The notes: generated by a model from the letters alone, not told the origin. Shown: positions 7,990 through 17,363, counted from the stretch's first letter. The stretch is DNA of 64,000 nt from DASRHD01 sp035485575 (GCA_035485575.1 DATHNW010000030.1:34896-98895), one strand, 5' to 3'. A program made the numbers and translations.

Positions 7990-9777
7990 TTATTTCAGGA
8001 TCATGTCCTTGACCGTCTTGCCGGCGGGAATCATCGGCAGCACGTGTTCGGTGTAGGGCACGATGACGTCTAGGACGAACGGGCCGTCGTGGTCGAGCAT
8101 TTCCTGGATCGCGGCGCGCAGCTCGGACTTTTTGATCACGCGGCGGCCCTTCACGCCGAAGCCCTCGGCGATCTTCACGAAATCGGGATAAAGCGCGGCG
8201 GGATTGTCGGGTCCGCCGACGTTGCTTTCGTCGCCGAGGATGGTGTTGCCGCGCACGCTGCCGTAGAAACGATCCTCCCACTGCACGACCATGCCGAGGT
8301 GCTGGTTATTCAGGATCATGGCCTTCGCCGCGATCTTCTCGATGTGGGCGGTGGCGAGCTCCTGGATGTTCATCACGAACGAGCCGTCACCGTCGATGTC
8401 GATGACCTGCTTGTCGGGGCGGGCGACCTTGGCGCCGAGCGCGGCCGGATAGCCGTAGCCCATCGCGCCGAGGCCGAGCGAGCTGATGTAGCGGCGCGGT
8501 TCGTTGAAACGATAAAACTGCGCGGCCCACATCTGGTGCTGGCCGACGCCGGTGGTGATGATGGCGTCGCCCTTGGTGAGCTCGTAAAGCGCGGCCACTG
8601 CCTCCTGCGGGAGGATGTGCGGGGTCTTGCCGAAGCCGGCGGAGCTGTCGAAAGGATGGTCTTTTTTCCATTGCGCGATCTGCGCGTGCCACGCGACGGT
8701 GTCGGGCGGCGTGAACTTGTGCGCGGCGATGAGCTCGTTCAGGCGGCCGAGCGCGTACTTGATGTCGCTGACGACGGGCAGGAGCACGCGCTTGTTCTTG
8801 TTGTGCTCGGAGGCATCCACGTCGATGTGGACGATTTTGGCGCTGGCGGCGAACTTGCTGGTCTCGCCCGTGATGCGGTCGTCGAAGCGCGCGCCGAAGC
8901 ACAGCAGCAGGTCGCTCTGGTCCACGGCCCAGTTGCCATAGGCCGCGCCGTGCATGCCGAACCACTGCATGGAGAGGGGATGGGTCTCGGGAAACGCGCC
9001 CACGCCCATGAGCGTCGTGGCAACGGGAACGTTGGTTTTCTCGGCGAACTTCTTCAGGTCGGTGTGAGCCTCGGCGGAGACAATGCCGCCGCCGACGTAG
9101 AGCACAGGCTTCTTCGCCTCGGCGATGAGCGAAAGGATCTGCTTCAGCTGCTCGTCACTGGCGTGGTGCACGGCGTTGATGTAAGGATTGCGAAACTCGA
9201 CCGCGGCAGGGAACACCGGCGTGATCTTCGCCTGCTGCACGTCCTTCGGGATGTCGATGACCACCGGGCCGGGCCGGCCGCTGCGGGCGATGTGGAAGGC
9301 TTCCTTGAAAATGCGCGGCAACTCCTGCGCGTTCATCACGAGGTAGCTGTGCTTCACGATCGGCAGCGTCATGCCGTAAAAGTCGGTCTCCTGAAACGCC
9401 ATCTTGCCGATGTATTTCGAATAAACCTGGCCCGTGATCGCGACGAGCGGGGTGGAGTCCATGTAGGCGTCGGCGATGGCGGACACGAGATTGGTCGCGC
9501 CGGGGCCGCTGGTGGCCATGCACACGCCGACCTTGCCTGTCGCGCGGGCGTAGCCCTCGGCCGCAAACGAGCCGCCCTGCTCATGGCGCGGCAGGATGGT
9601 GCGGATCTTGTCGGTGCGCGCGAGCGCCTGGTGCAGCTCCTGTGAAGCGCCGCCGGGATAGGCGAAGATGACGTCCACGCCTTCGCGGATGAGGCATTGG
9701 ACGACGCAGTCGGCGCCTTTCATTTCGTGGCCGATTTCAGCCTGGGGAAATGTGGTGGGCGTGGGTGACGTTTTCAT
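7990..9777 (-). CDS. ilvB: Acetolactate synthase, large catalytic subunit
   Basis: 595 residues from the ATG at 9777; the frame stays open to 9897, but residues upstream of this Met do not look like the family. It condenses two pyruvates (or pyruvate and 2-oxobutyrate) with thiamine diphosphate in branched-chain amino acid synthesis. The thiamine-activating glutamate lies in YPGGASQELHQAL, the FAD/middle domain in the centre, and the thiamine diphosphate/Mg motif is GDGSFVMNIQELATA. The length is normal. No ilvN small subunit is adjacent: the downstream side holds a terminator and an unrelated gene, and upstream is the divergent phosphodiesterase gene. No good Shine-Dalgarno is visible. Confidence 0.95.
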   Translation of the reverse strand: MKTSPTPTTFPQAEIGHEMKGADCVVQCLIREGVDVIFAYPGGASQELHQALARTDKIRTILPRHEQGGSFAAEGYARATGKVGVCMATSGPGATNLVSAIADAYMDSTPLVAITGQVYSKYIGKMAFQETDFYGMTLPIVKHSYLVMNAQELPRIFKEAFHIARSGRPGPVVIDIPKDVQQAKITPVFPAAVEFRNPYINAVHHASDEQLKQILSLIAEAKKPVLYVGGGIVSAEAHTDLKKFAEKTNVPVATTLMGVGAFPETHPLSMQWFGMHGAAYGNWAVDQSDLLLCFGARFDDRITGETSKFAASAKIVHIDVDASEHNKNKRVLLPVVSDIKYALGRLNELIAAHKFTPPDTVAWHAQIAQWKKDHPFDSSAGFGKTPHILPQEAVAALYELTKGDAIITTGVGQHQMWAAQFYRFNEPRRYISSLGLGAMGYGYPAALGAKVARPDKQVIDIDGDGSFVMNIQELATAHIEKIAAKAMILNNQHLGMVVQWEDRFYGSVRGNTILGDESNVGGPDNPAALYPDFVKIAEGFGVKGRRVIKKSELRAAIQEMLDHDGPFVLDVIVPYTEHVLPMIPAGKTVKDMILK

Positions 9778-9983
9778 GGCGATGAAGGAGCTTTGATAAA
9801 GGACGAAATTAAGGCATCCGGTTCCCGGCTGGCAAGAATGGATTCCGTCCGTGGTTGGTGGTCGGAGACCGATGGCGCGTCCCGACTTATGCGTCAAATG
9901 ATGGTTAACAAATTGTTTGGGAGCCGGATGTCCGGACGCCTTTGCGTTTGCATTGGGCCAGCCGGGCGGGCGAATCTGGCGCC

Positions 9984-10766
9984 GTGCTGAAGATTCTTTT
10001 CATCGGCGACATCGTGGGGCGGCCGGGACGGGACATCGTGATCGAGCGCGTGCCGAAGCTGCGCGCGGAGCTCGGGCTGGATTTTGTCATCGCCAATGCG
10101 GAGAACGCGGCGGCCGGGGCGGGATTGACGGGCGGGCTGGCCCAGATGCTGCTGGCGGCGGGGGTCGATGCGCTCACGCTCGGCGACCACGTGTGGGACC
10201 AGAAGGGCTTTGAAGCGGAAATCGGTGCCCTGGAGCGCGTGTGCCGCCCGGCCAATCTGCCGGCGGTGTGCCCCGGGCGGGATTTTTTGATTTTGGAGGC
10301 GAAGGGCTTCCGGCTCGCGGTCTTCACGGTGCTCGGCCGGCAATACCTGAATTTGAAGGCGGAATGCCCTTTTTTGTGTGCGGATAAACTGCTCGCGCAG
10401 CTGACCGGACGGGCTGATGGATTTTTCGTGGAAGTGCATGCCGAGGCGACTTCGGAAAAGCAGGCGCTCGGCTGGCATCTTGATGGGCGGACGCTGGCAG
10501 TGGTTGGTACGCACACGCATGTGCCGACGGCGGACGCAGCTGTGCTGCCGGGCGGCACGGCGTTCCTGTGCGACGCGGGCATGACCGGGCCTTACGCGAG
10601 CGTGCTCGGGCGCGAAGTGAAGCCCGTCATCGGGCGTTTTCTCGATGGCATGCCGCGGAGATTCGAAGTGGCTGAAGGCGACGTGCGGCTGTCAGCGGTG
10701 CTGGTGGAGTTCGACCCGGCGGCGAAGCGCGCGACCAAGTGCGAGCTGGTGACGGTGCGGAAATAA
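9984..10766 (+). CDS. YmdB/TIGR00282-family metallophosphoesterase
   Basis: 260 residues from a GTG at 9984, giving VLKILFIGDIVG, the exact family N-terminus; an in-frame ATG at 9942 would add 14 unsupported residues. Metal-binding motifs are all present: GDIVGRPGRD, NAENAA, GDHVWD, and GTHTHVPTADA near residue 170. Members hydrolyse 2',3'-cyclic nucleotides and cyclic-AMP-type phosphodiesters in vitro and affect RNA turnover and biofilm behaviour in Bacillus. The physiological substrate here is unknown. It is divergent from ilvB and convergent with accA. Confidence 0.9.
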   Translation: MLKILFIGDIVGRPGRDIVIERVPKLRAELGLDFVIANAENAAAGAGLTGGLAQMLLAAGVDALTLGDHVWDQKGFEAEIGALERVCRPANLPAVCPGRDFLILEAKGFRLAVFTVLGRQYLNLKAECPFLCADKLLAQLTGRADGFFVEVHAEATSEKQALGWHLDGRTLAVVGTHTHVPTADAAVLPGGTAFLCDAGMTGPYASVLGREVKPVIGRFLDGMPRRFEVAEGDVRLSAVLVEFDPAAKRATKCELVTVRK

Positions 10767-10817
10767 TCTCTCGCGAAGCGCCGAGGCTTTGTGATGAACG
10801 ATTAAACTGCCAATCGT

Positions 10818-10858
10818 CGCTCATTTTTTAAATCAGCGATAATTAGCGTGAATGAGCG
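10818..10858. repeat. Inverted repeat between convergent ymdB-like gene and accA
   Basis: Arms CGCTCATT (10818-10825) and AATGAGCG (10851-10858) flank a 25-base AT-rich loop with a T run after the first arm. It sits between two convergent stop codons, so it may act as a weak bidirectional terminator. Confidence 0.4.
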
Positions 10859-10863
10859 GTTGC

Positions 10864-11844
10864 TCAGTTATGCGCCGCGCCGGCTTCCTGGTAAACGCCG
10901 AGGTGGCGGTAGCGTTCGTAGCGGGTCTCGCTCAGTCGCTCGGGCGTGAGCGAACGCAGGTCGTTGAGGTGCTTTTGCAGTGTGTATTTCAACGTGGCGG
11001 CGGTCTGCTCGGGATTGTTGTGCGCGCCGCCAAAGGGTTCGGAAATGACTTCGTCCACGATGCCGAGCTTTTCGAGGGTGTCGGCGTTGAGCTTGAGGGC
11101 CTCGGCGGCCTTGGGTGCGGCGGCGGCGTCCTTCCAGAGGATGGCGGCGCAGCCTTCGGGTGAGATGACGGAGTAGTAGCTGTTTTCGAGAATGAGCACG
11201 CGGTCGGTCACGCCGATGCCGAGTGCGCCGCCGGAGCCGCCTTCGCCGATGATGACGCAGACCGTGGGCGTGCGCAGCATGGCCATTTCGCGGAGGTTGA
11301 CGGCGATGGCCTCGGAGACGTGGCGTTCTTCGGAGCCGATGCCGGGGTAGGCGCCGGGCGTGTCGATGAAACTGAGGACGGGCAGGCCGAATTTCTCGGC
11401 GAGGCGCATGAGGCGGAGGGCCTTGCGGTAACCTTCGGGTTGGGGCATGCCGAAGTTGCGTTCGATTTTTTCCTTGGTTTCGCGGCCCTTCTGCTGGGCA
11501 ATGATCATTACGGGCTGGCCGCCAAAAAGCGCGGTGCCGCCGATGAGGGCGCGGTCGTCCTTGAACTGACGGTCGCCGTGGAGCTCCTGGAAGTTCTCGA
11601 AAATGAGGCCGACGTAATCGAGCGCGTAAGGCCGCTTCGGATGGCGGGCGATCTGTACGCGCTGCCAGGGCGTGAGGCTCGTGTAGATGGCGCGCTGCGT
11701 CTCGGCGAGTTTGCGCTCGATGGCGGAAATCTCGGAGGAGACGTCGAAATTGTTCTCGAGCGTCTGCTGGTGGAGATGCTCGATCTGTTTCTCGAGTTCG
11801 CGCAAGGGCTTTTCGAACTCGAGCGTGTAGGAGGGTTTGTCCAT
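10864..11844 (-). CDS. accA: Acetyl-CoA carboxylase carboxyltransferase, subunit alpha
   Basis: 326 residues, normal for AccA. With AccD it forms the carboxyltransferase that moves carboxyl from biotin to acetyl-CoA, the first committed step of fatty acid synthesis. The N-terminus (YTLEFEKPLRELEKQIEHL) and helical linker are typical. The crotonase-fold core has PEGYRKALRLMRLAEKF, FIDTPGAYPGIGSEERHVSEAIA, the oxyanion-hole segment GEGGSGGALGIG and SVISPEGCAAILWKD. A small TPR gene lies upstream on the same strand (56-base gap) and may be co-transcribed. Confidence 0.97.
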   Translation of the reverse strand: MDKPSYTLEFEKPLRELEKQIEHLHQQTLENNFDVSSEISAIERKLAETQRAIYTSLTPWQRVQIARHPKRPYALDYVGLIFENFQELHGDRQFKDDRALIGGTALFGGQPVMIIAQQKGRETKEKIERNFGMPQPEGYRKALRLMRLAEKFGLPVLSFIDTPGAYPGIGSEERHVSEAIAVNLREMAMLRTPTVCVIIGEGGSGGALGIGVTDRVLILENSYYSVISPEGCAAILWKDAAAAPKAAEALKLNADTLEKLGIVDEVISEPFGGAHNNPEQTAATLKYTLQKHLNDLRSLTPERLSETRYERYRHLGVYQEAGAAHN

Positions 11845-11900
11845 GGAACGGCGAAGGCTACGAACTCCGAAGGAAGCGTGTCAACGGGCGCGACGGCACC

Positions 11901-12266
11901 TCAACCGGCTGGACCGGGGGCGTGGTCGGCGGGGTTTTGGAGCTGGTCCTTCCAGCTGAGGACCTTGGCCCGGGCGCCGAATTTCTCGGCGGTGGTCTTG
12001 TCGCCGCGCTCCATCCAGATGCGTGAAAGCGTGGTGTTGATGAAGAGGTCGTCCGGGCGCAGGGCATGGGCGCGATCGGCGGCGGCGAGGGCGGCGTCAA
12101 GACGGCGCAGGGAAAAATTTATTTCCGCGAGGGCGTGCCAGGCCTCGAAGGAACCGGGCGCCCGGGTGGTGACGCGATCGAGCTTGGCCAGGGCGGTGTC
12201 GGTATCGCCGAGCGTGTAATCAAGCGTGGCGTCTTCGATCAACGTCTGGAGGTCATCATCGGACAT
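11901..12266 (-). CDS. Small TPR-repeat protein
   Basis: 121 residues, no signal peptide. Residues about 10-105 form two to three tetratricopeptide repeats, for example SFEAWHALAEINFSLRRLDA followed by ALRPDDLFINTTLSRIWMERG with the usual small/aromatic spacing. Such proteins act as protein-binding scaffolds; no partner can be named. It sits just upstream of accA on the same strand and 22 bases below the yceI terminator, so it probably starts its own transcript with accA. Confidence 0.75.
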   Translation of the reverse strand: MSDDDLQTLIEDATLDYTLGDTDTALAKLDRVTTRAPGSFEAWHALAEINFSLRRLDAALAAADRAHALRPDDLFINTTLSRIWMERGDKTTAEKFGARAKVLSWKDQLQNPADHAPGPAG

Positions 12267-12288
12267 GGCGCCAATGTAACGGAGTAAG

Positions 12289-12324
12289 GAGAAAAAGAAA
12301 GGACGGCCTTGCGCGGCCGTCCTT
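12289..12324 (-). terminator. Intrinsic terminator of the yceI-family gene
   Basis: Perfect 10-base arms AAGGACGGCC (12299-12308) and GGCCGTCCTT (12315-12324). On the minus strand a T-rich run (12289-12300) follows. It begins 27 bases after the yceI stop. Confidence 0.87.
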
Positions 12325-12350
12325 GAATAAAAACCGAAATTTTTGCCGGA

Positions 12351-12917
12351 TTATTTCTGCAGATCGGCCTCGGAATTGATCGTGATGGCCACGTCGTCGC
12401 CGATGACCTTCTCGAAGCCGGTCACGCCGAAATCGGCGCGCTTCAGGGTGGTGGTGGCTTCCCAGCCGGAGAGCATCGCGCCTTTCATGCCCGGGCCGAA
12501 GCCGAGGGACTTCACGTGCAGCACGACGGATTTGGTCGTTCCCTTGATCGTGAGATCGCCGGTGACATCGTAGGTGTCATCGCCGGTTTTTACCCACGAG
12601 GTACTTTTGAAGGTGGCGGTGGGGAATTTTGCGGCGTCGAAGAAACTGTCACTGCGGAGATGTTCGTCGCGCTTGTCATTGTTGGTGTTGACGCTGGCGA
12701 TGTCGATGGTCGCCTCGACGGTGCTCTTCGTCAGGTCGTCGCGATCGACGACGATGGTGCCTTCGACCTTCGCGAACGAGCCGGGCACGTTGCTGAAAAA
12801 ATGTCGGATACTGAAGTCGACTGAGGAATGCGCGGGATCGAGCTTGTAGGTTTCGACGGCGGCGGAGGCCGTGGCAGCAAGGGTGAGGACGGTGAAGAGG
12901 ACCAGAAGACGTTTCAT
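12351..12917 (-). CDS. YceI-family periplasmic lipid-binding protein
   Basis: 188 residues with a signal peptide (MKRLLVLFTVLTLAATASA, cleavage after ASA at residue 19). The mature part begins ETYKLDPAHSSVDFSIRH, the YceI signature, and continues as an antiparallel beta-barrel pattern with FFDAAKFPTATFKST and DVTGDLTIKGTTKSVVL. YceI proteins are lipocalin-like barrels that bind isoprenoid quinones or similar lipids in the periplasm. Monocistronic, with its own terminator. Confidence 0.93.
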   Translation of the reverse strand: MKRLLVLFTVLTLAATASAAVETYKLDPAHSSVDFSIRHFFSNVPGSFAKVEGTIVVDRDDLTKSTVEATIDIASVNTNNDKRDEHLRSDSFFDAAKFPTATFKSTSWVKTGDDTYDVTGDLTIKGTTKSVVLHVKSLGFGPGMKGAMLSGWEATTTLKRADFGVTGFEKVIGDDVAITINSEADLQK

Positions 12918-13006
12918 AATGGCTTTGGGTTTTGGTTAAACGACAGTCATTAGCAAAAGCAGGTTTGGGTTTTGCGCAAGCGGGACGCGGCCATGGGTGG
13001 CGAACC

Positions 13007-14131
13007 CTATAAAATCAGCATGGCATCGCCATAGCTGAAAAAGCGGTATTCACACGCGATGGCCTCCGCGTAAATTTGGTGCAGCCATGCAATGCCGTCG
13101 GTCGAGCCGGGGGCAAGGAAGGCGGCGACGAGGCAGAGCAGGGTGGAGCGCGGCTGGTGGAAATTGGTGATGAGCGCGTCGACTCCGCGGAAGGTGCGCG
13201 GCGGATAAATGAACGCGGTGGCCTTGGCGATGTGCGCATGGTCTGAGGGCGTGGCGTGGCTGGCCAGGAAATCCTCGATGGTGCGGACGCTGGTTGTGCC
13301 CACGGCAATGCGGCGGCCGCCGAGGGGAGGAAAGAGCGCGCGCTGGGCGGCGGCAGGCAGCTCGTAAACTTCGCGGTGAATCGGGTGCGCCTCGATGGTG
13401 TTGGTCGCAATGGGGCGGAAGGTGCCGAGGCCGACATGTAGCGTGAGATCGGCCGTACGCACGCCCTGGCTGGCGAGGGCGGCGAGGAGCCCAGGAGTGA
13501 AATGCAGGCCGGCGGTGGGCGCGGCCACGGCCACGGGGCGCGCCGGGTCGGCGTAAACGGTCTGGTAGCGTGAGCGGTCGAGCGTGCGCTCGGCGTCGCC
13601 GCCCTGGCGCGTGATGTAGGGCGGCAGCGGTATGTCGCCGCAGCGTCCGGCCACCGCGGTGAGCGGCTCGCCCCCGGCCGTGGTGAAGCGAACGAGCGCT
13701 GTGCCGTCGGAGGTTTTTTCCAAAATCTCGGCGGCAAATTCCCCTTTCGTCCCTGCAAAGGTCGCGCCAGGGGCGAGTCGCCGGCCGGGTTTGATCAGAC
13801 ACCACCACGTCTCCACGCCGCGCGCCGGCTCCGGGCGCAGGAGCAGGCATTCGACGGCGCCGCCGCTCGGGCGGCTGGCGTGCAGCCGCGCGGGCAGGAC
13901 GGCCGCGGTGTTGCGGAAGAGCGCGTCGCCGGCGCGCAGGAACTGCGGCAGTTCGCCGAATACGTGGTGGGTCATCGTGTGCGCAGCGCGATCGACGACC
14001 AGCAGGCGCGACTGATCGCGGCCGGCGGCGGGCGTTTGGGCGATGAGCCGCGGCGGCAGTTCGTAGTCGAAAAGTTCGGAGCGAAGGCTCACGGGTGCGG
14101 ATTGATGTCCGGCGACGCGGGCGCCGTCCAT
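13007..14131 (-). CDS. queA: S-adenosylmethionine:tRNA ribosyltransferase-isomerase
   Basis: 374 residues from ATG 14131; a GTG at 14092 (361 residues) better matches the usual N-terminus, SLRSELFDYELPP. QueA transfers and isomerises the ribosyl of SAM onto 7-aminomethyl-7-deazaguanine in tRNA, making epoxyqueuosine. Family blocks are present: LIAQTPAAGRDQSRLLVVDR, GDIPLPPYITR, RYQTVYADPARPVAVAAPTAGLHFT, HVGLGTFRPI, HREVYELP and TNFHQPRSTLLCLVAAF. It starts 17 bases after the GntP-type permease stop on the same strand, so transcriptional coupling is possible though the functions are unrelated. Confidence 0.95.
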   Translation of the reverse strand: MDGARVAGHQSAPVSLRSELFDYELPPRLIAQTPAAGRDQSRLLVVDRAAHTMTHHVFGELPQFLRAGDALFRNTAAVLPARLHASRPSGGAVECLLLRPEPARGVETWWCLIKPGRRLAPGATFAGTKGEFAAEILEKTSDGTALVRFTTAGGEPLTAVAGRCGDIPLPPYITRQGGDAERTLDRSRYQTVYADPARPVAVAAPTAGLHFTPGLLAALASQGVRTADLTLHVGLGTFRPIATNTIEAHPIHREVYELPAAAQRALFPPLGGRRIAVGTTSVRTIEDFLASHATPSDHAHIAKATAFIYPPRTFRGVDALITNFHQPRSTLLCLVAAFLAPGSTDGIAWLHQIYAEAIACEYRFFSYGDAMLIL

Positions 14132-14148
14132 TTTGAATTTTGCCCGCT

Positions 14149-15561
14149 TCAGAAGGGCAGCTGCGGAAACAGGGAGGAGACGATCAGAACTTCAATCAGG
14201 CCCAGGATCGAGACGAGGCTGACGAGAACCGTCCAGCTGCGCAGCATTTCCCCCTGCGTGAGCCCGCTGAGCCGGCAGATCACCCAGAAGCCGCTGTCGT
14301 TCATCCACGACAGGAATTTCGAGCCGAAGCCGCTGGCGAGGAGGATATAGAGCGGATTTACGCCGAAGCCGGCCGGGCTGCCTGCGACCGACAGTACGAT
14401 GCTGGCCGCCGTGATGGTCGCGACCGTGGCCGAGCCTTGGGCGGCGCGCAGCGCTGCGGCGCTGGCCCAGGCGAGAAACACGTAATTGATCGCATGTTCG
14501 CCCGCGATGGCACGCATGGCGTCGCCCACCCCCGCGTTCTTGATCATCGCCCCGTAGGCACCGCCGGCGGAGACGATGAGGATGATGACGCCGGTTGTCT
14601 CGAGGACTGCTCCGAGGGATTTTCCCACGGCTTCCCGGCCGAGCTTTTTCTGGCGCACCATCACGGTCATTGCGATCGTGGCGCCGATGAGTAGCGCTAT
14701 GTTTTTGTCGCCGATGAATTTCACCGTCTGCACCAGGGCGGAGGGCAGGGACGAATGGAACAGGCCGAGACAGGAAGACGCTGCGATGAGCAGGAGGGGC
14801 AGCACGACAGGCGCGATCGACGCGCCAAAGCCGGGCAGTTCCGCTTCCGTCCGCGCCGCCACCACGGCCAGGGACTCGAGCGAGGAGCCCGGCGTGGGGC
14901 GCACCGGCACGTGCAGGCGGGCGTTGAACTTGCGCGCGAGCCATAGCGCGCCGAGCGCGGGCAGCACGCCGAACGCAAAGCCGGCCACGATGGCTCCGCC
15001 GAGGTCGACCTTCAGCATTTCGGCCACGCTGAGCGGGCCGGGGGCGGGCGGCGTGATGCCGTTGGTCACGGCCGCGCCCCCGCAGATCACGAGCACATAC
15101 AGCAGGTAATTTTTCCCCGTGCGCAGGCTCAGTGCGCGCGCCAACGGCAGCAGCAGCATGAACACGGTGTCCACAAACACGGGGGCCGCGAGGATGAAGC
15201 CGCACGCGAGCAGCGCCAGCGCCGCGCGCTCCTCGCCGAGCACGGCGATGAAGCGCCGGATGATTTTGTCGGCCGCGCCGCTTTCCATCAGGCACATGCC
15301 GATCACCGCCGCCAGCGCGATGGTGAAGCCGATCTTCCCGGCCGCGCCACCGAACTCGGTCATTACCTTTTCGATCGCCTGGGCGAACCGCTGGTCGCCG
15401 GTCTGGCCAGCGGCCGTCAGCACGCCGACCAGGATCGCCGCCAGCATCAATGCGAAAAAGGCGTTCAGCCGCAGTCCGGCGATGGCCACGACAATGAACA
15501 CCACGCTCAAGGCCACGATGCCGAGGGGACCGGACAAAACAGCAAGCGGCAGGATGATCAT
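14149..15561 (-). CDS. GntP-family gluconate/glycerate-type permease
   Basis: 470 residues from the ATG at 15561 (MIILPLAVLSG); the frame is open to 15684, but the added residues are charged and unlike the family. The protein is almost wholly hydrophobic with about 12-14 membrane segments and GntP blocks such as VFVDTVFMLLLPLARALSL, GGAAVTNGITPPAPGPL and LIVSAGGAYGAMIKNAGVG. GntP proteins are proton symporters for sugar acids (gluconate, glycerate). Divergence from the glucarate genes suggests it imports a sugar acid for that pathway; substrate is inferred from context only. Confidence 0.9.
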   Translation of the reverse strand: MIILPLAVLSGPLGIVALSVVFIVVAIAGLRLNAFFALMLAAILVGVLTAAGQTGDQRFAQAIEKVMTEFGGAAGKIGFTIALAAVIGMCLMESGAADKIIRRFIAVLGEERAALALLACGFILAAPVFVDTVFMLLLPLARALSLRTGKNYLLYVLVICGGAAVTNGITPPAPGPLSVAEMLKVDLGGAIVAGFAFGVLPALGALWLARKFNARLHVPVRPTPGSSLESLAVVAARTEAELPGFGASIAPVVLPLLLIAASSCLGLFHSSLPSALVQTVKFIGDKNIALLIGATIAMTVMVRQKKLGREAVGKSLGAVLETTGVIILIVSAGGAYGAMIKNAGVGDAMRAIAGEHAINYVFLAWASAAALRAAQGSATVATITAASIVLSVAGSPAGFGVNPLYILLASGFGSKFLSWMNDSGFWVICRLSGLTQGEMLRSWTVLVSLVSILGLIEVLIVSSLFPQLPF

Positions 15562-15726
15562 GGGATGAAACTCAGGGCGGAGCCGGGGTGGAGCGAGGTA
15601 GGCGCGCGGATGGGCGGGAGAGGAGACGAAAACCACCGGTCGCGGTAAGCGCCAGCCGGAAAACGCCCTTGCCCTTGGCGCCAAAGCCGGTGGAACATGG
15701 ACTTTCCCGTTTCGGTTTTCCGCCTT

Positions 15727-16602
15727 ATGTCTTCCCTACCCGTTATTGGATTCATCGGCACTGGCGTCATGGGCCGCAGCATGGCCGGCCATCTCATGCG
15801 GGCCGGGCACGCCGTCCACGTTTACAACCGCACCAAGGAGAAGGCCCAGGGGCTGCTCGATGCCGGCGCGCACTGGCAAGGCTCCGCCGGCGCCGCCGCC
15901 GCGGCGGCGGACATCGTCATCACCATGCTCGGCTTTCCGACCGACGTGGAGCAGAGCTATCTCGGGCCCGGCGGCATCGTCGACCGCGCCCGCTCCGGCG
16001 CGCTGCTCATCGACATGACGACCTCGAGCCCCGCGCTCGCCCGGCGCATTGCCGAGGCCGCGGCCAAACGGGGGCTGTCCGCACTCGATGCGCCCGTTTC
16101 GGGCGGCGATGTCGGCGCCCGCGAGGCGCGGCTGGTCATCATGACCGGCGGGGACGAGGCCGCTTTCACCCGTGCCCAGCCCGTGCTCGCGCTCATGGGC
16201 AAAAACATCCTGCGCCATGGCCCGGCCGGCGCCGGCCAGCATTGCAAGATGGCCAACCAGATCGCGGTCGCCGCCGGCATGCTTGCGTGGACCGAGGCGC
16301 TGGTTTACGCGAAAAAAGCCGGGCTCGATCCCGCCCGCGTGCTCGAGAGCATCAGTGGCGGCGCGGCCGGCAGCTGGGCCATGACCAATCTCGCGCCGCG
16401 CGCGCTCGCGGGCAATTACGCCCCCGGTTTCTACGTGAAGCATTTTCTCAAGGACATGCGGATCGCGCTCGAGGCGGCGGCGGAGATGAAGCTCGACCTG
16501 CCCGGCCTCGCCTGTGCGAAAAAACTCTACGACCAGGTCGCCGCCCATGGTTGGGAGGATTGTGGCACGCAGGCGCTCTACCGGCTTTATCTCGAATCAT
16601 GA
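15727..16602 (+). CDS. garR: 2-hydroxy-3-oxopropionate (tartronate semialdehyde) reductase-like dehydrogenase
   Basis: 291 residues from ATG 15727; an in-frame ATG at 15697 would add 10 residues before the Rossmann strand. It belongs to the beta-hydroxyacid dehydrogenase family. The dinucleotide site is GFIGTGVMG (8-16), the substrate motif DAPVSGGDVGA is near 121-131, and the catalytic lysine is K174 with N177. The symbol rests on context: its stop overlaps the start of an HpcH/HpaI aldolase, which yields tartronate semialdehyde, and glucarate dehydratase follows. Sequence alone cannot exclude 3-hydroxyisobutyrate or related acids. Confidence 0.82.
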   Translation: MSSLPVIGFIGTGVMGRSMAGHLMRAGHAVHVYNRTKEKAQGLLDAGAHWQGSAGAAAAAADIVITMLGFPTDVEQSYLGPGGIVDRARSGALLIDMTTSSPALARRIAEAAAKRGLSALDAPVSGGDVGAREARLVIMTGGDEAAFTRAQPVLALMGKNILRHGPAGAGQHCKMANQIAVAAGMLAWTEALVYAKKAGLDPARVLESISGGAAGSWAMTNLAPRALAGNYAPGFYVKHFLKDMRIALEAAAEMKLDLPGLACAKKLYDQVAAHGWEDCGTQALYRLYLES

Positions 16603-17363
16603 CCACTCCTTCAGGCTTTCGCGCCCGGGTGCTCGCCGGCGAGTGGCTGGCGGGCACGTTCGTCAACCTTGGTTCGGCGCTCACCGCCGAGATCGCGGGC
16701 CGCGCCGGTTTCGACTGGCTGCTGCTCGACCACGAGCACGGCCCCGGCAGCGACGAGACATTGCTGCACCAGCTTCAGGCCGCCTCCGCCACGCCCGCCG
16801 CGGCCATCGTGCGGCTCGCGGCCAACGAGCCGCCGCGCTTCAAGCGCGCGCTTGATCTCGGCGCGGGCGGGGTGATGGTGCCGTATGTGAACACGGCGGC
16901 CGAGGCGCGCGCCGCCGTCGCCTCGCTGCGCTATCCGCCGCTCGGCTTCCGCGGCGTGTCGAAGTTCAACCGCGCGGCGGGCTTCGGCCAGGATTTCGAC
17001 GATTACTACGCGCATGCCAACGAACGGCTTGTCACCATGGCGCAGATCGAGACGCCCGAGGCGGTCGAAAATGCCGCGGCCATCGCCGGAGTGGATGGCG
17101 TGGACGTGCTCTTTGTCGGCCCGCTCGACCTGACGGCCAACCTCGGCGTGCCCGGAAATTTCGGCGATGCCCGCTTTGTGGAGGCGCGCCGCGCCGTTGC
17201 CGCCATCGCCCGCCAGGCCGGCAAAGCCGCGGGCATCCTGCTCGCCACCCCGGCGCAGATTCCCGCCGTGCGGACGGAGGGCTACACCGTGATCGCGCTC
17301 GGTTCCGACGGCGGCGCGGTCACCACCGGCCTGCGGGCCAATGCCGCCGCGCTGCGCGGTTGA
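16599..17363 (+). CDS. garL: HpcH/HpaI-family aldolase, likely 2-dehydro-3-deoxyglucarate aldolase
   Basis: 254 residues. The ATG overlaps the upstream stop by four bases (ATGA), typical of translational coupling. This is a class II metal-dependent aldolase: GTFVNLGSALTAEIAGRAGFDWLLLDHEHG at the N-terminus holds the catalytic His, then GAGGVMVPYVNTAAEARA, MAQIETPEAVENA (metal ligand Glu) and GPLDLTANLG (metal ligand Asp). It would split ketodeoxyglucarate into pyruvate and tartronate semialdehyde. 4-hydroxy-2-oxoheptanedioate aldolase is the main alternative; neighbours favour the glucarate role. The same frame is open upstream to 15588, but that stretch is the dehydrogenase gene read in another frame, not a fusion. 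Confidence 0.85.
   Translation: MTTPSGFRARVLAGEWLAGTFVNLGSALTAEIAGRAGFDWLLLDHEHGPGSDETLLHQLQAASATPAAAIVRLAANEPPRFKRALDLGAGGVMVPYVNTAAEARAAVASLRYPPLGFRGVSKFNRAAGFGQDFDDYYAHANERLVTMAQIETPEAVENAAAIAGVDGVDVLFVGPLDLTANLGVPGNFGDARFVEARRAVAAIARQAGKAAGILLATPAQIPAVRTEGYTVIALGSDGGAVTTGLRANAAALRG

Noticed and set aside
9778..9983. Leader-peptide attenuator before ilvB
   Set aside because: No run of Leu/Val/Ile codons in a short frame and no terminator/antiterminator pair seen.
15588..16598. Possible fusion protein upstream of the aldolase in the same frame
   Set aside because: The extra N-terminal sequence is the garR gene read in the wrong frame (Arg/Gly-rich); the ATG at 16599 overlaps the garR stop and starts a normal-length aldolase.
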